A stretch of DNA of 64,000 bases from NCBI GenBank assembly GCA_023678885.1, contig CM042979.1, positions 21,443,513-21,507,512 of the forward strand, given 5' to 3'. The number at the start of each line of letters is the position of its first letter. Position 1 is the stretch's first letter. The stretch is from Pogostemon cablin (Eukaryota; Streptophyta; Magnoliopsida; Lamiales; Lamiaceae). The notes beneath the pieces are model-generated. The model did no database searches. It was not told where the DNA came from and was given only the letters and a program-made list of their open reading frames with translations. Of the stretch, positions 30,357 to 43,400 are shown piece by piece. The translations under genes and the position numbers were made by a program.

Positions 30357-33192
30357 ATTTACTTAATTTTGATGCATATTAACTTCGTTTTGATGCATAT
30401 TTCCTTCATTTCGATCAACATTTTTTTCGTTTCGATGCATATTTACTCCATTTTGATGCATATTTACTTCAGTACGATCAACATTTCCTTCATTTTGATT
30501 CATATTTACTTCATTTTGATGCATATTTACTCTATTTTGATGCATATTTACTTCGTTTCGATGCATATTTTCTTCATTTCGATGCATATTTACTTCATTA
30601 CGATCAAAATTTCATTCGTTTCGATGTATATTCACTTCATTTTGATGCATATTTACTTCGTTTCGATGCATATTTTCTTTATTTCGATCAATATTTCCTT
30701 CGTTTCGATGCATATTTACTTCATTACGATCAACATCTCCATCATTTCGATGCATATTTACTTCATTTTGTTGCATATTTACTTCATTTTTATGCACATT
30801 TACTTCAATTTGATGCATATTTTTTTAATTTCCATGATTACTTATTTCATTTTGATGCATATTTACTTCATTACGATCAATATTTTCTTTATTTCGATAC
30901 ATATTTACTTTATTTTGATGCATATTTACTTTGTTTCGATGCATATTTACTTTATTTTGATGCACATTTACTTTGTTTCGATGCATATCTCTTTCATTTC
31001 GATGCATATTTACTTCATTTTGGTGCAAATTTTGATGAATATTTACTTCTTTTTGATGCATATTTCTTTCGTTTATATGCATATTTCCTTCGTTTCGATG
31101 CACATTTACTTCATTTTGATGCATATTTACTTCATTACGATCAACATCTCCATCGTTTCAATGCATATTTACCTCATTTTGATGCATATTTACCTCATTT
31201 TGATGCACATTTACTTCTAATGGATGCATATTTCCTTCGATTCGATGCTTACTTACTTCATTTTGATGCATATTTACTTCATTACGATCAATATTTTATT
31301 TGTCTCGATGATATTTACTTCATTTTGATGCATATTTACTTCATTACGATCATCATTTTCTTTGTTTCGATGCATATTTACTTCACTTCAATACATATTT
31401 TTTCATTTTGATGCATATTTCCTTCTTTTCGATGCACATTTACTTCATTTTGTTGTATATTTACTTTATTATGATCAACATTTTCTTCGTTTCGAAGCAT
31501 ATTTACTTCAGTACGCTCAACATTTCATTCGTTTTGATGCATATTTACTTCATTTTGATGCATATTTACTCTATTTTGATGCATATTTTGATGCATATTT
31601 ACTTCATTTAGATGCATATTCCTTCATTTCGATGAACATTTATTTTATTTTGATGCATATTTACCTCATTACGATCAACATTTCCTTCGTTTCGATGCAT
31701 ATTTACTTCATTTTGATGCATATTAACTTCGTTTTGATGCATATTTCCTTCATTTCGATCAACATTTTCTTCGTTTTGATGCATATTTACTTCATTACGA
31801 TCAACATCTAATTCGTTTCGTTGCATATTTACTTCAATTTGATGTACATTTACTTCGTTTTGATGCATATTTCCTTCATTTCGATGCATATTTACTTCAT
31901 TTGATGCATATTTACTTCATTATGATCAACATTTACTTCGTTTCGATGCATATTTACTCCATTTTGATGCATATTTACTTCAGTACGATCAACATTTCCT
32001 TCATTTTGATGCATATTTACTTCATTTTGATGCATATTTACTCTATTTTGAGGCATATTTTGATGCATATTTACTTCGTTTTGATGCATATTTTCTTCGT
32101 TTCGATGCATTTTTACTTTATTACGATCAAAATTTCCTTTGTTTTGATGCATATTCACTTCATTTTGATGCATATTTTGATGCATATTTACTTCGTTTCG
32201 ATGCATATTTTCTACATTTCGATCAACATTTCCTTTGTTTCGATGCATATTTACTTCATTACGATCAATATCTCCATCGTTTCGATGCATATTTACTTTA
32301 TTTTTATGCGCATTTACTTCAATTCGATGCATATTTTCTTCATTTCGATGATTACTTATTTCATTTTGATGCATATTTACTTTATTACAATCTATATTTC
32401 CTTCGTTTCGATACATATTTACTCCGTTTTGATGCATATTTATTCCATTTTGATGCATATTTACTTTGCTTCGATGCATATTTCCTTCATTTCGATGCAT
32501 ATTTACTTCATTTTTATGTAAATTTTGATGAATATTTACTTCGTTTCGATGCATATTTCTTTCGTTTTTATGCATTTTTCATTTGTTTCGATGCACATTT
32601 ACTTTATTTTGATGCATATTTACTTCATTACGATCAACATCTTCATCATTTCGATGCATATTTACGTCATTTTGATGCATATTTACTTCATTTTGATGCA
32701 CATTTACTTCGATTAGATGCATATTTCCTTCAATTCGATGCTTACTTACTTCATTTTGATGCATATTTACTTCATTACGATTAATATTTTCTTTGTCTCG
32801 ATGCATATTTACTTCATTTTGATGCATATTTTTTTGTTTCGATCCATATTTCCTTCGTTTTGATGCTCATTTACTTCATTTTGTTGTATATTTACTTTAT
32901 TACGATCAATATTTCCTTCGTTTCGATGCATATTTACTTCAATACGATCAACATTTCCTTCGTTTTGATGCATATTTACTTCATTTTTATGCATATTTAC
33001 TCTATTTTGATGCATATTTACTTCGTTTCGATGCATATTCCTTCGTATCGATGAATATTTATTTCATTTTGATGCATATTTACTTATTACGATCAACATT
33101 TCCTTCGTTTTGATGCATATTTACTTAATTTTGATGCATATTTTGATGCATATTAACTTCGTTTTGATGCATATTTCCTTCATTTCGATCAA
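30357..33192. repeat. Recent segmental duplication, copy 2 (2836 bp)
   Basis: Second copy of the preceding unit. The junction GATCAA|ATTTACTTAATT at 30356/30357 is unusual, since GATCAA is elsewhere followed by CATTT. The same junction recurs at 33192/33193, where a third, partial copy starts. One GATGCATATTTT 12-mer present in copy 1 is missing here. Confidence 0.85.
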
Positions 33193-34468
33193 ATTTACTT
33201 AATTTTGATGCATATTAACTTCGTTTTGATGCATATTTCCTTCATTTCGATCAACATTTTTTTCGTTTCGATGCATATTTACTCCATTTTGATGCATATT
33301 TACTTCAGTACGATCAACATTTCCTTCATTTTGATTCATATTTACTTCATTTTGATGCATATTTACTCTATTTTGATGCATATTTTGATGCATATTTACT
33401 TCGTTTCGATGCATATTTTCTTCATTTCGATGCATATTTACTTCATTACGATCAAAATTTCATTCGTTTCGATGTATATTCACTTCATTTTGATGCATAT
33501 TTACTTCGTTTGGATGCATATTTTCTTTATTTCGATCAATATTTCCTTCGTTTCGATGCATATTTACTTCATTATGATAAACATCTCCATCGTTTCGATG
33601 CATATTTACTTCATTTTGTTGCATATTTACTTCATTTTTATGCACATTTACTTCAATTTGATGCATATTTTTTTCATTTCCATGATTACTTATTTCATTT
33701 TGATGAATATTTACTTCATTACGATCAATATTTTCTTTATTTCGATACATATTTACTTTATTTTGATGCATATTTACTTTGTTTCGATGCATATTTACTT
33801 TATTTTGATGCATATTTCCTTCATTTTCGATGCACATTTACTTTGTTTCGATGCATATCTCTTACATTTCGATGCATATTTACTTCATTTTGGTGCAAAT
33901 TTTTATGAATATTTACTTCTTTTCGATGCATATTTCTTTCGTTTATATGCATATTTCGTTCGTTTCGATGCACATTTACTTCATTTTGATGCATATTTAC
34001 TTCATTACGATCAACATCTCCATCGTTTCAATGCATATTTACCTCATTTTAATGCATATTTACCTCATTTTGATGCACATTTACTTCTAATGGATGCATA
34101 TTTCCTTCGATTCGATGCTTACTTACTTCATTTTGATGCATATTTACTTCATTACGATTAATATTTTCTTTCTCTCGATGCATATTTACTTCATTTTGAT
34201 GCATATTTACTTCATTACGGTCATCATTTTCTTTGTTTCGATGCATATTTACTTCATTTTGATACATATTTTTTCGTTTCGATGCATATTTCCTTCGTTT
34301 CGATGCACATTTACTTATTTTGTTGTATATTTACTTTATTATGATCAATATTTTCTTCGTTTCGATGCATATTTACTTCAGTACGATCAACATTTCCTTC
34401 ATTTTGATGCATATTTAATTCATTTTGATGCATATTTACTCTATTTTGATGCATATTTTGATGCATAT

Positions 34469-37312
34469 TTACTTCATTTCGATGCATATTCCTTCATTTC
34501 GATGAATATTTATTTCATTTTGATGCATATTTACTTCATTACGATCAACATTTCCTTCGTTTCGATGCATATTTACTTCATTTTGATGCATATTTTGATG
34601 CATATTAACTTCGTTTTGATGCATATTTTCTTCGTTTCGATCAACATTTTCTTCGTTTTGATTCATATTTACTTTATTACGATCAACATCGAATTCGTTT
34701 CGTTGCATATTTACTTCATTTTGATGCACATTTACTTCGTTTTGATGCATATTTACTTTATTTCGATGCATATTTACTTCATTTTGATGCATATTTACTT
34801 CATTATGATCAACATTTCCTTCGTTTCGATGCATATTTACTCCATTTTGATGCATATTTACTTCAGTACGATCAATATTTCCTTCGTTTTGATGCATATT
34901 TACTTCATTTTGATGCATATTCACTCTATTTTGAAGCATATTTTGATGCATATTTACTTCGTTTCGATGCATATTTTCTTCGTTTCGATGCATATTTACT
35001 TCATTACGATCAAAATTTCCTTTGTTTCGATGCATATTCACTTCATTTTGTTGCATATTTTGATGCATATTTACTTCGTTTCGATGCATATTTTCTTCAT
35101 TTCGATCAACATTTCCTTCATTTCGATGCATATTTACTTCATTACGATCAACATCTCCATCGTTTCGATGCGTATTTACTTTATTTTTATGCGCATTTAC
35201 TTCAATTCGATGCATATTTTCTTCGTTTCGATGATTACTTATTTCATTTTGATGCATATTTACTTCATTACAATTAATATTTCCTTCGTTTCGATACATA
35301 TTTACTCCATTTTGATGCATATTTATTCCATTTTGATGCATATTTACTTTGTTTCGATGCATATTTCCTTCATTTCGATGCATATTTACTTTATTTTTAT
35401 GTAAATTTTGATGAATATTTACTTCGTTTCGATGCATATTTCTTTCGTTTCTATGCATATTTCATTCATTTCGATGCACATTTACTTTATTTTGATGCAT
35501 ATTTACTTCATTACGATCAACATCTTCATCGTTTCGATGCATATTTACTTCATTTTGATGCACATTTACTTCGATTAGATGCATATTTCCTTCAATTCGA
35601 TGCTTACTTACTTCATTTTGATGCATATTTACTTCATTACGATCAATATTTTCTTTGTCTCGATGCATATTTACTTCATTTTGATGCATATTTTTTGTTT
35701 CGATGCATATTTCCTTCGTTTCGATGCTCATTTACTTCATTTTGTTGTATATTTACTTTATTATGATCAATATTTTCTTCGTTTCGATGCATATTTACTT
35801 CAGTACGCTCAACATTTCCTTCGTTTTGATGCATATTTACTTCATTTTGATGCATATTTACTCTATTTTGATGCATATTTTGATGCATATTTACTTCATT
35901 TCGATGCATATTCCTTCATTTCGATGAATATTTATTTCATTTTGATGTATATTTACTTCATTACGATCAACATTTCCTTCGTTTCGATGCATATTTACTT
36001 CATTTTGATGCATATTTTGATGCATATTAACTTCGTTTTGATGCATATTTTCTTCGTTTCGATCAACATTTTCTTCGTTTTGATTCATATTTACTTTATT
36101 ACGATCAACATCGAATTCGTTTCGTTGCATATTTACTTCATTTTGATGCACATTTACTTTGTTTTGATGCATATTTACTTCATTTCGATGCATATTTACT
36201 TTATTTTGATGCATATTTACTTCATTATGATCAACATTTCCTTCGTTTCGATGCATATTTACTCCATTTTGATGCATATTTACTTCAGTACGATCAACAT
36301 TTCCTTCGTTTTGATGCATATTAACTTCATTTTGATGCATATTCACTCTATTTTGAAGCATATTTTGATGCATATTTACTTCGTTTCGATGCATATTTTC
36401 TTCGTTTCGATGCATATTTACTTCATTACGATCAAAATTTCCTTTGTTTCGATGCATATTCACTTCATTTTGTTGCATATTTTGATGCATATTTACTTCT
36501 TTTCGATGCATATTTTCTTCATTTCGATCAACATTTCCTTCATTTCGATGCATATTTACTTCATTACGATCAACATCTCCATCGTTTCGATGCGTATTTA
36601 CTTTATTTTTATGCACATTTACTTCAATTCGATGCATATTTTCTTCGTTTCGATGATTACTTATTTCATTTTGATGCATATTTACTTCATTACAATCAAT
36701 ATTTCCTTCGTTTTGATACATATTTACTCCATTTTGATGCATATTTATTCCATTTTGATGCATATTTACTTTGTTTCGATGCATATTTCCTTCATTTCGA
36801 TGCATATTTACTTCATTTTTATGTAAATTTTGATGAATATTTACTTCGTTTCGATGCATATTTCTTTCGTTTCTATGCATATTTCATTCGTTTCGATGCA
36901 CATTTACTTTATTTTGATGCATATTTACTTCATTACGATCAACATCTTCATCGTTTCGATGCATATTTACTTCATTTTGATGCATATTTACTTCATTTTG
37001 ATGCACATTTACTTCGATTAGATGCATATTTCCTTCAATTCGATGCTTACTTACTTCATTTTGATGCATATTTACTTCATTATGATCAATACTTTCTTTG
37101 TCTCGATGCATATTTACTTCATTTTGATGCATATTTTTTGTTTCGATGCATATTTCCTTTGTTTCGATGCTCATTTACTTCATTTTATTGTATATTTACT
37201 TTATTACGATCAATATTTCCTTCGTTTCGATGCATATTTACTTCAGTACGATCAACATTTCCTTCGTTTTGATGCATATTTACTTCATTTTGATGCATAT
37301 TTACTCTATTTT
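34469..37312. repeat. 1422-bp HOR duplication
   Basis: The 990-bp stretch 34469-35458 matches 35891-36880 at a constant offset of 1422 bp with only scattered substitutions. After that the offset grows to 1443 through gain of one 21-bp monomer. 1422 is half of the 2.84-kb unit to the left, which suggests the larger HOR is a dimer of related 1.42-kb units. Confidence 0.7.
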
Positions 37313-38126
37313 GACGCATATTTTGATGCATATTTACTTCGCTTCGATGTATATTCCTTCGTTTCGATGAATATTTATTTCATTTTGATGCATATTTACT
37401 TATTACGATCAACATTTCCTTCGTTTCGATGCATATTTACTTCATTTTGATACATATTTTGATGCATATTAACTTCGTTTTGATGCATTTTTTCTTCATT
37501 TCGATCAACATTTTCTTCGTTTCGATGCATATTTACTCCATTTTGATGCATATTTACTTCAGTACGATCAACATTTCCTTCGTTTTGATTCATATTTACT
37601 TCATTTTGATGCATATTTACTCTATTTTGAAGCATATTTTGATGCATATTTACTTCGTTTCGATGCATATTTTCTTCATTTCGATGCATATTTACTTTAT
37701 TACGATCAAAATTTCATTCGTTTCGATGTATATTCACTTCATTTTGATGCATATTCTGATGCATATTTTCTTTATTTCGATCAGCATTTCCTTCATTTCG
37801 ATGCATATTTATTTCATTAAGATCAACATCTCCATCGTTTCGATGCATATTTACTTCATTTTGTTGCATATTTACTTCATTTTTATGCACATTTACTTCA
37901 ATTCGATGTATATTTTCTTCATTTCCATGATTACTTATTTCATTTTGATGCATATTTACTTCATTACGATTAATATTTTCTTTATTTCGATAATATTTAC
38001 TTTATTTTGATGCATATTTATTTCATTTTGATGTATATTTACTTTGTTTCGATGCATATCTCTTTCATTTCGATGCATATTTACTTCATTTTGATGCAAA
38101 TTTTGATGAATATTTACTTCATTTCG

Positions 38127-38626
38127 NNNNNNNNNNNNNNNNNNNNNNNNNNNNNNNNNNNNNNNNNNNNNNNNNNNNNNNNNNNNNNNNNNNNNNNNNN
38201 NNNNNNNNNNNNNNNNNNNNNNNNNNNNNNNNNNNNNNNNNNNNNNNNNNNNNNNNNNNNNNNNNNNNNNNNNNNNNNNNNNNNNNNNNNNNNNNNNNNN
38301 NNNNNNNNNNNNNNNNNNNNNNNNNNNNNNNNNNNNNNNNNNNNNNNNNNNNNNNNNNNNNNNNNNNNNNNNNNNNNNNNNNNNNNNNNNNNNNNNNNNN
38401 NNNNNNNNNNNNNNNNNNNNNNNNNNNNNNNNNNNNNNNNNNNNNNNNNNNNNNNNNNNNNNNNNNNNNNNNNNNNNNNNNNNNNNNNNNNNNNNNNNNN
38501 NNNNNNNNNNNNNNNNNNNNNNNNNNNNNNNNNNNNNNNNNNNNNNNNNNNNNNNNNNNNNNNNNNNNNNNNNNNNNNNNNNNNNNNNNNNNNNNNNNNN
38601 NNNNNNNNNNNNNNNNNNNNNNNNNN
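38127..38626. other. Assembly gap (500 N)
   Basis: Exactly 500 N, a round number typical of a placeholder gap. Both flanks are satellite, so the true missing length is probably unknown. Apparent open frames crossing it are meaningless. Confidence 0.98.
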
Positions 38627-41272
38627 TTTGATGCACATTTACTTCTATTAGATGCATATTTCCTTCAATTCGATGCTTACTTACTTCATTACGATCAATA
38701 TTTTCTCTGTCTCGATGCATATTTACTTCATTTTGATTCATATTTTGATGCTTATTTACTTAATTACGATCATCATATTCTTTGTTTCGATGCATTTTAC
38801 TTCATTTTGATACATATTTTTTTGTTTCGATGCATATTTCCTTCGTTTCGATGTACATTTACTTCATTTTGTTGTATATTTACTTTATTATGATCAATAT
38901 TTTCTTCGTTTTGATGTATATTTACTTCAGTACGCTCAACATTTCCTTCATTTTGATGCATATTTACTTCATTTTGATGCATATTTACTCTATTTTTATG
39001 TATATTTTGATGCATATTTACTTCATTTCGATGCATATTCCTTCGTTTCGATGAATACTTATTTCATTTTGATGCATATTTACTTCATTACGATCAACAT
39101 TTCCTTCGTTTCGATGCATATTTACTTCATTTTGATGCATATTTTGATGCATATTAACTTCGTTTTGATGCATATTTCCTTCATTTCGATCAACATTTTC
39201 TTCGTTTTGATGTATATTTACTTTATTATGATCAACATCTAATTCGTTTCGTTGCATATTTACTTCATTTTGATGCACATTTACTTCGTTTTGATGCATA
39301 TTTCCTTCATTTCTATGCATATTTACTTCATTTTGATGCATATTTACTTCATTATGATCAATATTTCCTTCGTTTCGATGCATATTTACTCCATTTTGAT
39401 GCATATTTACTTCAGTACGATCAACATTTCCTTCGTTTTGATGCATATTTACATCATTTTGATGAATATTTACTCTATTTTGAGGCATATTTTGATGCAT
39501 ATTTACTTCGTTTCGATGCATATTTTCTTCGTTTCGATGCATATTTACTTCATTACGATCAAAATTTCCTTTGTTTCGATGCATATTCACTTCATTTTGA
39601 TGCATATTTTTATGCATATTTACTTCGTTTCGATGCATATTTTCTTCATTTCGATCAACATTTCCTTCTTTTCGATGAATATTTACTTTATTACGATCAA
39701 CATCTCCATCGTTTCGATGCATATTTACTTTATTTTTATGCGCATTTACTTTAATTTGATGCATATTTTCTTCGTTTCGATGATTACTTATTTCATTTTG
39801 ATGCATATTTACTTCATTACGATCAATATTTCCTTCTTTTCGATACATATTTACTCCATTTTGATGCATATTTATTTTATTTTGATGCATATTTACTTTG
39901 TTTCGATGCATTTTTCCTTCATTTCGATTCATTTTAACTTCATTTTGATGTAAATTTTGATGAATATTTACTTCGTTTTGATGCATATTTCTTTCGTTTC
40001 TATGCAAATTTCCTTCGTTTCGATGCACATTTACTTCATTTTGATGCATATTTACTTCATTACGATCAACATCTTCATCGTTTCGATGCATATTTACTTC
40101 ATTTTGATTGATGCACATTTACTTCAATTAGATGCATATTTCCTTTGATTCGATGCTTGCTTAATTTATTTTGATGCATATTTACTTCATTACGATCAAT
40201 ATTTTCTTTGTCTCGATGCATATTTACTTCATTTTGATGCATATTTTTTCATTTCGATGCATATTTCCTTTGTTTCGATGTACATTTACTTCATTTTGTT
40301 GTATATTTACTTTATTACGATCAACATTTCCTTTGTTTCGATGCATATTTACTTCAGTACGATCAATATTTCCTTCGTTTTGATGCATATTTACTTCATT
40401 TTGATGCATATTTACTCTATTTTGATGCATATTTTGATGCATATTTATTTCGTTTCGATGCATATTTCCTTCGTTTCGATGCATATTCACTTTATTTTGA
40501 TGCATATTTTGATGCATATTTACTTCGTTTCGATGCATATTTTCTTCATTTCGATCAACATTTCCTTCGTTTCGATGCATATTTACTTCATTACGATCAA
40601 TATCTCCATCGTTTCGATGCATATTTACTTTATTTTTATGCTCATTTACTTCAATTCGATGCATATTTTCTTCGTTTCGATGATTACTTATTTCATTTTG
40701 ATGCATATTTACTTCATTACGATTAATATTTCCTTCGTTTTGATACATATTTATTCCATTTTGATGCAAATTTACTTTGTTTCGATGCATATTTCATTCA
40801 TTTCGATGCATATTTACTTCATTTTGATGTAAATTTTGATGAATATTTACTTCATTTCGATGCATATTTCTTTCGTTTCTATGCATATTTCCTTCATTTC
40901 GATGCACATTTACTTTATTTTGATGCATATTTACTTCATTACGATCAACATCTTCATCGTTTCAATGCATATTTACTTCATTTTGATGCATATTTACTTC
41001 ATTTTGATGCACATTTACTTCGATTAGATGCATATTTCCTTCGATTCGATGCTTACTTTATTTTGATGCATATTTACTTCATTACGATCAATATTTTCTT
41101 TGTCTCGATGCATATTTTATAATATCTTAGCCCAACTAGATTTTTTTTAGAAAGCCCAAAACCTATTTATTTATTTTTATGGCCCAAAAGGCCAGCCTTA
41201 TAGAAAGCCCAAACTTATTTATTTATTTATTTATTTTGTGGCCCAAAGTTTCAGCCCACTTAAATGGCCTGA

Positions 41273-41280
41273 TATATAAT
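41273..41280 (+). promoter_or_regulatory. TATA box of plus-strand LTR
   Basis: TATATAAT follows a cluster of GGCCCA/AGCCCA motifs (41125-41270) and precedes a purine-rich leader. The same element is found inverted in the minus-strand LTRs (60821-60828 in the 5' LTR). Transcription from here would run rightward across 43399 into the inverted LTR copy. The start site itself is inferred. Confidence 0.6.
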
Positions 41281-41429
41281 TATTAAGGCCAAAGTTAAAA
41301 AAAAAAAAGAGAGAAGAATGAGAGAAGAAAAACAAAAGAGAGGAAAGAAGAGAGTGAAGAGGAGAAACCCTTGTTGATCAAATTCTCCCTTACAACCCTC
41401 ATCCTAGGTGGTTTCTAAGTTATTTTGAG

Positions 41430-41911
41430 GTAAGTGGTGTGTGAATTAAGCTTCCTTCTTCCATGGTTTTGTAATTTTGTGGGGTTTTTCTTTTTGGTAT
41501 GTGGGTAATTCGCAGACTGTTCGAACTGATTTTTACATAGCTATTGCCCTCGAAAGTTTGCAAACTTAATTTCTATACGTAGCTGAACTCGTTAGCTTTC
41601 CGTAGCCACTTGAAACGTCTCAATCCGATTATTCTACAATTAGTTATGATTTTTTTCGTAAACTGCCGCTAGCAGGAAAATTTCAGAATTTTTATGTCGA
41701 ATTCAAATTTATTTTCTATCGTTTCGTTTAGTTAATGTATTGAAACGGGTTATGTGGGATTGGAAACTGATGTTAAGGAGTTACATGCCATTTTTATTTA
41801 ATATCGACTCGTTCGAACTCGATTAGGATTTGTTTTTTGCAATGAAAGATGATGTTACCGCTAATAGTTAGTTATATTTGATTTGTCTTTAATTGCTCAT
41901 CTCCTTTCTAG
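41430..41911 (+). other. Candidate intron in LTR leader
   Basis: A strong donor (GAG|GTAAGT) at 41430 and a pyrimidine-rich acceptor (CTCCTTTCTAG|GTAAAG) at 41911 bound 482 bp, downstream of the TATA box and leader. Donor and acceptor are kept in the minus 5' LTR (60675 and 60197, 479 bp, GTAAGT donor) and in the truncated 3' LTR (donor GTATGT). Conservation of both sites across three diverged LTRs favours a functional leader intron, but no transcript evidence exists here. Confidence 0.4.
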
Positions 41912-43400
41912 GTAAAGAACCATCGACGAAGGACAAGGGACCGACTTCAGATTCCGTAGAGAGTTAATCACTTCCTTGTGAGTTGATAATTCGGGAACGC
42001 CTTCTCTTGTGGGAAGTGTGGACCCTCGATAAATGTGCATTTATTTTAGTTTTAGTTAATTGATAAGAAAATTATTTGGTATTGTGTTATGTGGTAAAGA
42101 GCCTGATTGGCTCGATTGCACTGGTTAGAGTCCTGTAAGCCATTTTATGAGTATTATTGATTTTAACTTATGTTGAAGAGCCTTGCCGGCTCGATATCTG
42201 ATAGCATTTATTGTGAATTATTTGAGAATTGATTTCTGGTTATTCTTGTGTGCCAATTAAGACTCTAACTTGAGTCGTTATTCATCTTATGATGCATATG
42301 CATATGCATGCCTGGTACCAAGGTTAAGTAGCCTGAATTGGTCACGGTTCGGGTGAGTTGGAGCGACATTGATTAAGTAGCCCGAATTATTGCGGTTCGG
42401 GTGAGTTGGAGTGATAACCAAGTTGCCCGTTGTTTGGCAAACCCGGGTGAGTTGGATCTAATGGGGCACCTGTCCATTTGCCAAATACTGATACTCTGGA
42501 GGATGATCGTTAGATGGATCAGTCTATTATAGGCTCTGTCAACGTCACCGGTGTGGGACATGCAGGTCATATATGTTTATATGTTTGATCATTTCAAGTA
42601 TTCACGTCGATATTGAATTGTGAACTTTAGCACTTGGCGTATTGAGAAAGAATATTAACGTGCATTTTATCTTGAGTAACCGTGACGGGCTTGGACTGTC
42701 TCTCGACGGAGATCTCAGTTCGAGGAGGATATTGACTACCCACGAGTCTTTTATGTGATAACATGTTGTTTGAACTAATTGTGTTATTCGTAAATGTGCA
42801 CTAAGGTTTTTATTTTCATTAATATGTATACTGAGTGAGAAATAGTTATTGTGGGACGAAATGTTGGATTTTATGTTATGAACCGCGAGTGGGAATACAT
42901 GCTTCGTGTTAGGGTCGGGGTGACCGGCTTATCACCTCACTGAGCTAGTGGTTTTGCTCACCCCCATCATTCTTTCCTTTTTAGGTTGTTGATATCGTTT
43001 TGGTTGGAGGTTTCCCTATCGTTTGCTCATCATCCAATCAGTGTTTTGGGGTACTTTCTCTTTTATGTAAATTGACGGATTCATTGGCGAGATTGTATAG
43101 TTTATATTTGGTGACCCCCTTGATGTTCTTTTTGTACCTTCGCAATGTTATATCGTTCATGTATATTTTCATTAAACTAAGTTACATCATTGTATTTTGT
43201 ACCTTTGTAAATCCTTGTTGATACTTTATGAGATGATATCCTCGGGTTGTACCTGTTGTTATCAGTTGTTCAGTTCTACAGGTACTTGATAGCAAGCCTT
43301 ACATTTTCTATAAACTTTGTGGAGTGGAGTGCACCCATTCCGCGAAATTTATGGTTAATGTGGCGGTTGTCGCGTTCTGTCTGGGGTCGGGGCGTGACAG

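Larger units (their letters stand above)
18984..33192. repeat. HOR domain, ~2.84 kb period, five copies
   Basis: A landmark block (minus-strand heptads containing HQIEVN-type variants) appears at 19205, 23122, 25965, 28751 and 31608. Spacings are 3917, 2843, 2786 and about 2857 bp. The first spacing is longer by 1073 bp, which equals an internal tandem duplication (20739-21811 repeated at 21812-22884). The basic unit is thus about 2.84 kb. A second landmark, a short TCATTTGATGCATATTT monomer lacking part of its sequence, occurs once per unit (near 19516, 23433, 26276, 29062 and 31898). Confidence 0.8.
1..41117. repeat. 21-bp satellite array, left block
   Basis: Near-uninterrupted tandem array of 21-bp monomers. 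Type A reads GATGCATATTT followed by ACTTCATTTT; type B replaces the first half with GATCAACATTT or GATCAATATTT. Both are 21 bp, so phase is kept. Shortened 12-bp monomers (GATGCATATTTT) also occur. Because 21 is a multiple of three and the monomer lacks stops in two plus frames and one minus frame, hundreds of apparent open frames arise, giving heptad repeats such as MHIYFIL on the plus strand and MHQNEVN on the minus strand. I treat these as by-products of monomer length, not genes. Diagnostic variant monomers (GATGCTTACTTAC, GATGATTACTTATTTC, TTGTTGTATATTTAC, CAGTACG(C/A)TCAA) recur in a fixed order and define kilobase-scale HORs. A centromeric or pericentromeric location is plausible but not shown here. 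Confidence 0.97.
41118..43399 (+). mobile_element. Complete gypsy-type LTR, plus orientation
   Basis: This 2282-bp LTR starts at TATAATATCTTAGCCC directly next to the satellite and ends GGGGCGTGACA. It is related over its whole length to the minus-strand LTRs at 58711-61065 and 43401-45295. It has a U3 rich in GCCCA motifs, a TATA box (41273-41280), a GA-rich leader (about 41300-41365), a candidate intron (41430-41911), and a CA terminus. No internal region follows it: one base after the CA end the sequence continues as an inverted, truncated copy of the same LTR. It is therefore a solo LTR or the remnant of a rearranged integration. Small open frames inside it (for example 43000-43221) are not genes. 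Confidence 0.9.

Noticed and set aside
8..41027. Hundreds of open frames with heptad repeats such as MHIYFIL and MHQNEVN
   Set aside because: They follow directly from a 21-bp monomer without stop codons in several frames on both strands at once. No promoter, no domain, and frames break wherever a monomer gains or loses a non-multiple of three.
1..41117. CRISPR-like array of short repeats
   Set aside because: Repeats are directly abutting with no unique spacers, and the context is eukaryotic.
43000..43221. Small frame in the plus LTR, and its relatives at 58651-59084 and 44494-44706
   Set aside because: They lie wholly in LTR sequence, are not conserved between LTR copies and show no domain.
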